Part shown: positions 11,456 through 12,550 of the stretch, one piece after another | How the letters are laid out: each line of letters begins with the position of its first letter | How positions within the stretch are numbered: position 1 is the stretch's first letter | Assembly (NCBI GenBank): GCA_032111745.1 | Contig: JAULUH010000593.1 | Coordinates: 1 to 12,550, forward strand | Reading direction: 5' to 3' | Origin: JAULUH01 sp032111745 | Lineage (GTDB): Bacteria > Chloroflexota > Anaerolineae > JAAEKA01 | DNA: 12,550 nucleotides | Position numbers and translations under genes: made by a program | The notes under the pieces: generated by a model | What the model was told of the DNA's origin: nothing | The model's database searches: none | Seen by the model: the letters and a program-made list of their open reading frames with translations, nothing else

Positions 11456-12478
11456 ATGATCAAGGAAGCAACCCTCTACCGCCATTTGAAGAAGGAGTAT
11501 GTGCAGTGTACGGCGTGTGAGCACTTTTGTGCCATCGAGCCAGGGGGCATAGGCAAGTGCGGCGTGCGGCGCAACTACGGCGGCGCCCTGATGCTGGTGG
11601 TCTATGGGGTGCCTTCGGCACTGCATGTGGATCCGGTGGAGAAGAAGCCGCTATTCCACTTCCTGCCTACACAGCCCATCCTCTCCCTGGGCACAGTCGG
11701 CTGCAACTTCAAGTGCCAGTTCTGCCAGAACTGGGAGATCAGCCAGGCTGGCGACCTGTTTGACCCCGCCCGCAGCGCCAGGGAGGAGGTCCTCCCGGTG
11801 GACCTGGTGCGGCACTGCCGGCAGCAGGGCATCCCCATGCTGGCCTACACCTACAACGAGCCGACTGTGTTCTTCGAGTATGCCTACGACACGGCCAGGC
11901 TGGCCCATGAGCACGGCATCCGCAACGTCTTCGTCAGCAGCGGCTTCGAGACCCTGGAGGCCCTGGAGACGATCGAGCCCTACCTGGACGCCATCAACGT
12001 CGACCTGAAGGCCTTCACCGAGCGGTTCTACCGCGAGATCTGCGGCACTCGCCTGCGGCCGGTGTTGCGGAACATCGAGCACATCGCGCGCCACACAGGG
12101 ATATGGATGGAGATCACGACGCTGGTCATCCCCGGGCTGAACGACTCGGAGGCGGAGCTGCGGGAGATGGCTACCTGGCTGGCTGGGGTCTCGCCCGACC
12201 TGCCCTGGCACGTCTCGGCGTTCCATCCGGACTACCAGATGCGCGACCGGCCGCCGACGCCCATGAGCACCCTGGTGAAAGCGTGGGAGATTGGCAAGGC
12301 CGCGGGCTTGAACTACGTGTATGTGGGCAACATGCACGACAGCATGCGCGAGTCGACCATGTGCCCGCAGTGCGGTGAGTTGGTGATCAGCCGCAGCTGG
12401 TATCGCGTGCGCACGCATTGGACGGAGCCGGGCGTGTGCCCCGGCTGTGGGGCGGCGATACCGGGCGTGTGGCAGTGA
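11456..12478 (+). CDS. amrS: AmmeMemoRadiSam system radical SAM enzyme
   Basis: This 340-aa radical SAM protein has the cluster motif CxxxCxxC at Cys83, Cys87 and Cys90 (CNFKCQFC), which binds a [4Fe-4S] cluster for SAM cleavage. An N-terminal Cys set (C18, C21, C25, C35; CTACEHFC...GKCGVR) and a C-terminal pair of CxxC motifs (303/306 and 328/331) add further metal sites, the latter resembling a zinc ribbon. YTYNEPTVFFEYAYDTARLA, INVDLKAFTERFY, TTLVIPGLND and SAFHPDYQM are typical of AmrS, formerly annotated as a pyruvate-formate-lyase-activating-like protein. AGAGGA precedes the ATG at 11456. The next gene begins 9 nt after the stop and is amrB-like, which supports the assignment. The substrate and product of the AmmeMemoRadiSam system are not established to my knowledge. 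Confidence 0.94.
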   Translation: MIKEATLYRHLKKEYVQCTACEHFCAIEPGGIGKCGVRRNYGGALMLVVYGVPSALHVDPVEKKPLFHFLPTQPILSLGTVGCNFKCQFCQNWEISQAGDLFDPARSAREEVLPVDLVRHCRQQGIPMLAYTYNEPTVFFEYAYDTARLAHEHGIRNVFVSSGFETLEALETIEPYLDAINVDLKAFTERFYREICGTRLRPVLRNIEHIARHTGIWMEITTLVIPGLNDSEAELREMATWLAGVSPDLPWHVSAFHPDYQMRDRPPTPMSTLVKAWEIGKAAGLNYVYVGNMHDSMRESTMCPQCGELVISRSWYRVRTHWTEPGVCPGCGAAIPGVWQ

Positions 12479-12487
12479 GGTGAAGTG

Positions 12488-12550
12488 ATGACGGCCACTC
12501 AACCATCGATTCGCCACCCGGCCGTGGCGGGCACCTTCTATCCCGGCCAG
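12488..12550 (+). CDS. amrB: AmmeMemoRadiSam system protein B (Memo-like), 5' end only
   Basis: Twenty-one codons are visible from the ATG at 12488 to the window edge. They end IRHPAVAGTFYPGQ, and the 'R-PAVAG-FYP' sequence is the hallmark start of Memo-like AmrB proteins. GAGGTGA lies close upstream, and the start is 9 nt after the amrS stop. Memo proteins share a fold with non-haem iron extradiol dioxygenases, but the bacterial role is unresolved. The rest of the gene, and any AMMECR1 (amrA) domain or gene, lies outside the window. Confidence 0.85.
   Translation, partial: MTATQPSIRHPAVAGTFYPGQ

Noticed and set aside
11651..12517. 288-codon open frame on the minus strand
   Set aside because: It is antisense to amrS, whose Cys motifs and family sequence are unmistakable.

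Overview
The window is about 12.5 kb of GC-rich, gene-dense bacterial chromosome. No phage, IS element, CRISPR array, tRNA or rRNA is visible. The best guess for the host is a Chloroflexota bacterium of the Anaerolineae/Caldilineae type. The reasons are the solute-binding lipoprotein with an EEAAP-repeat linker, the GTAGAGAC...GTCTCTAC type of intergenic palindrome, and the HipA-like kinase/DUF3037 pair. This is inference from style and content, not from a marker gene.

Positions 1-7230, all on the minus strand, form a carbohydrate uptake and oxidation operon read right to left. A consensus sigma70 promoter (7199-7226) drives a sugar-binding lipoprotein (5659-7038). It is followed by two MalF/MalG-type permeases (4570-5520, 3734-4567), two Gfo/Idh/MocA oxidoreductases (2617-3624, 1619-2620), an MDR-type dehydrogenase without obvious zinc ligands (514-1584), and the start of a glutamine-amidotransferase-like protein (1-407, running off the window). 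No ABC ATPase is encoded, so a shared ATPase from elsewhere is likely. Perfect or near-perfect hairpins sit in the three loose junctions of the operon (binding protein/permeases, permeases/oxidoreductases, dehydrogenase/amidotransferase-like gene). The tight junctions lack them. The layout suggests mRNA segmentation into modules, although the palindromes may also be members of a dispersed repeat family.

Positions 7275-8560 (minus strand) hold a two-gene unit with its own strong promoter: a stand-alone HipA-family kinase, with kinase residues present and no HipB antitoxin, overlapping by 23 nt a DUF3037-type protein.

Positions 8443-8766 are a divergent intergenic region with the kinase promoter, a weaker promoter facing rnhA, a hairpin and a tandem 10-bp repeat. 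Positions 8767-10621 (plus strand) carry rnhA (ribonuclease HI), an unrecognised 131-aa protein, and a PhzF-family isomerase, closely spaced or overlapping. Positions 10676-11347 carry two unrecognised small proteins (65 and 141 aa) with good ribosome binding sites.

Positions 11374-12550 hold a near-consensus promoter followed by amrS, a radical SAM enzyme of the AmmeMemoRadiSam system, and the first 21 codons of amrB (Memo-like), cut by the window edge. The biochemical role of that system is not established to my knowledge. The strongest candidates for new biology are the sugar-oxidation operon with its unknown substrate, the HipA-like/DUF3037 pair and the AmmeMemoRadiSam locus.
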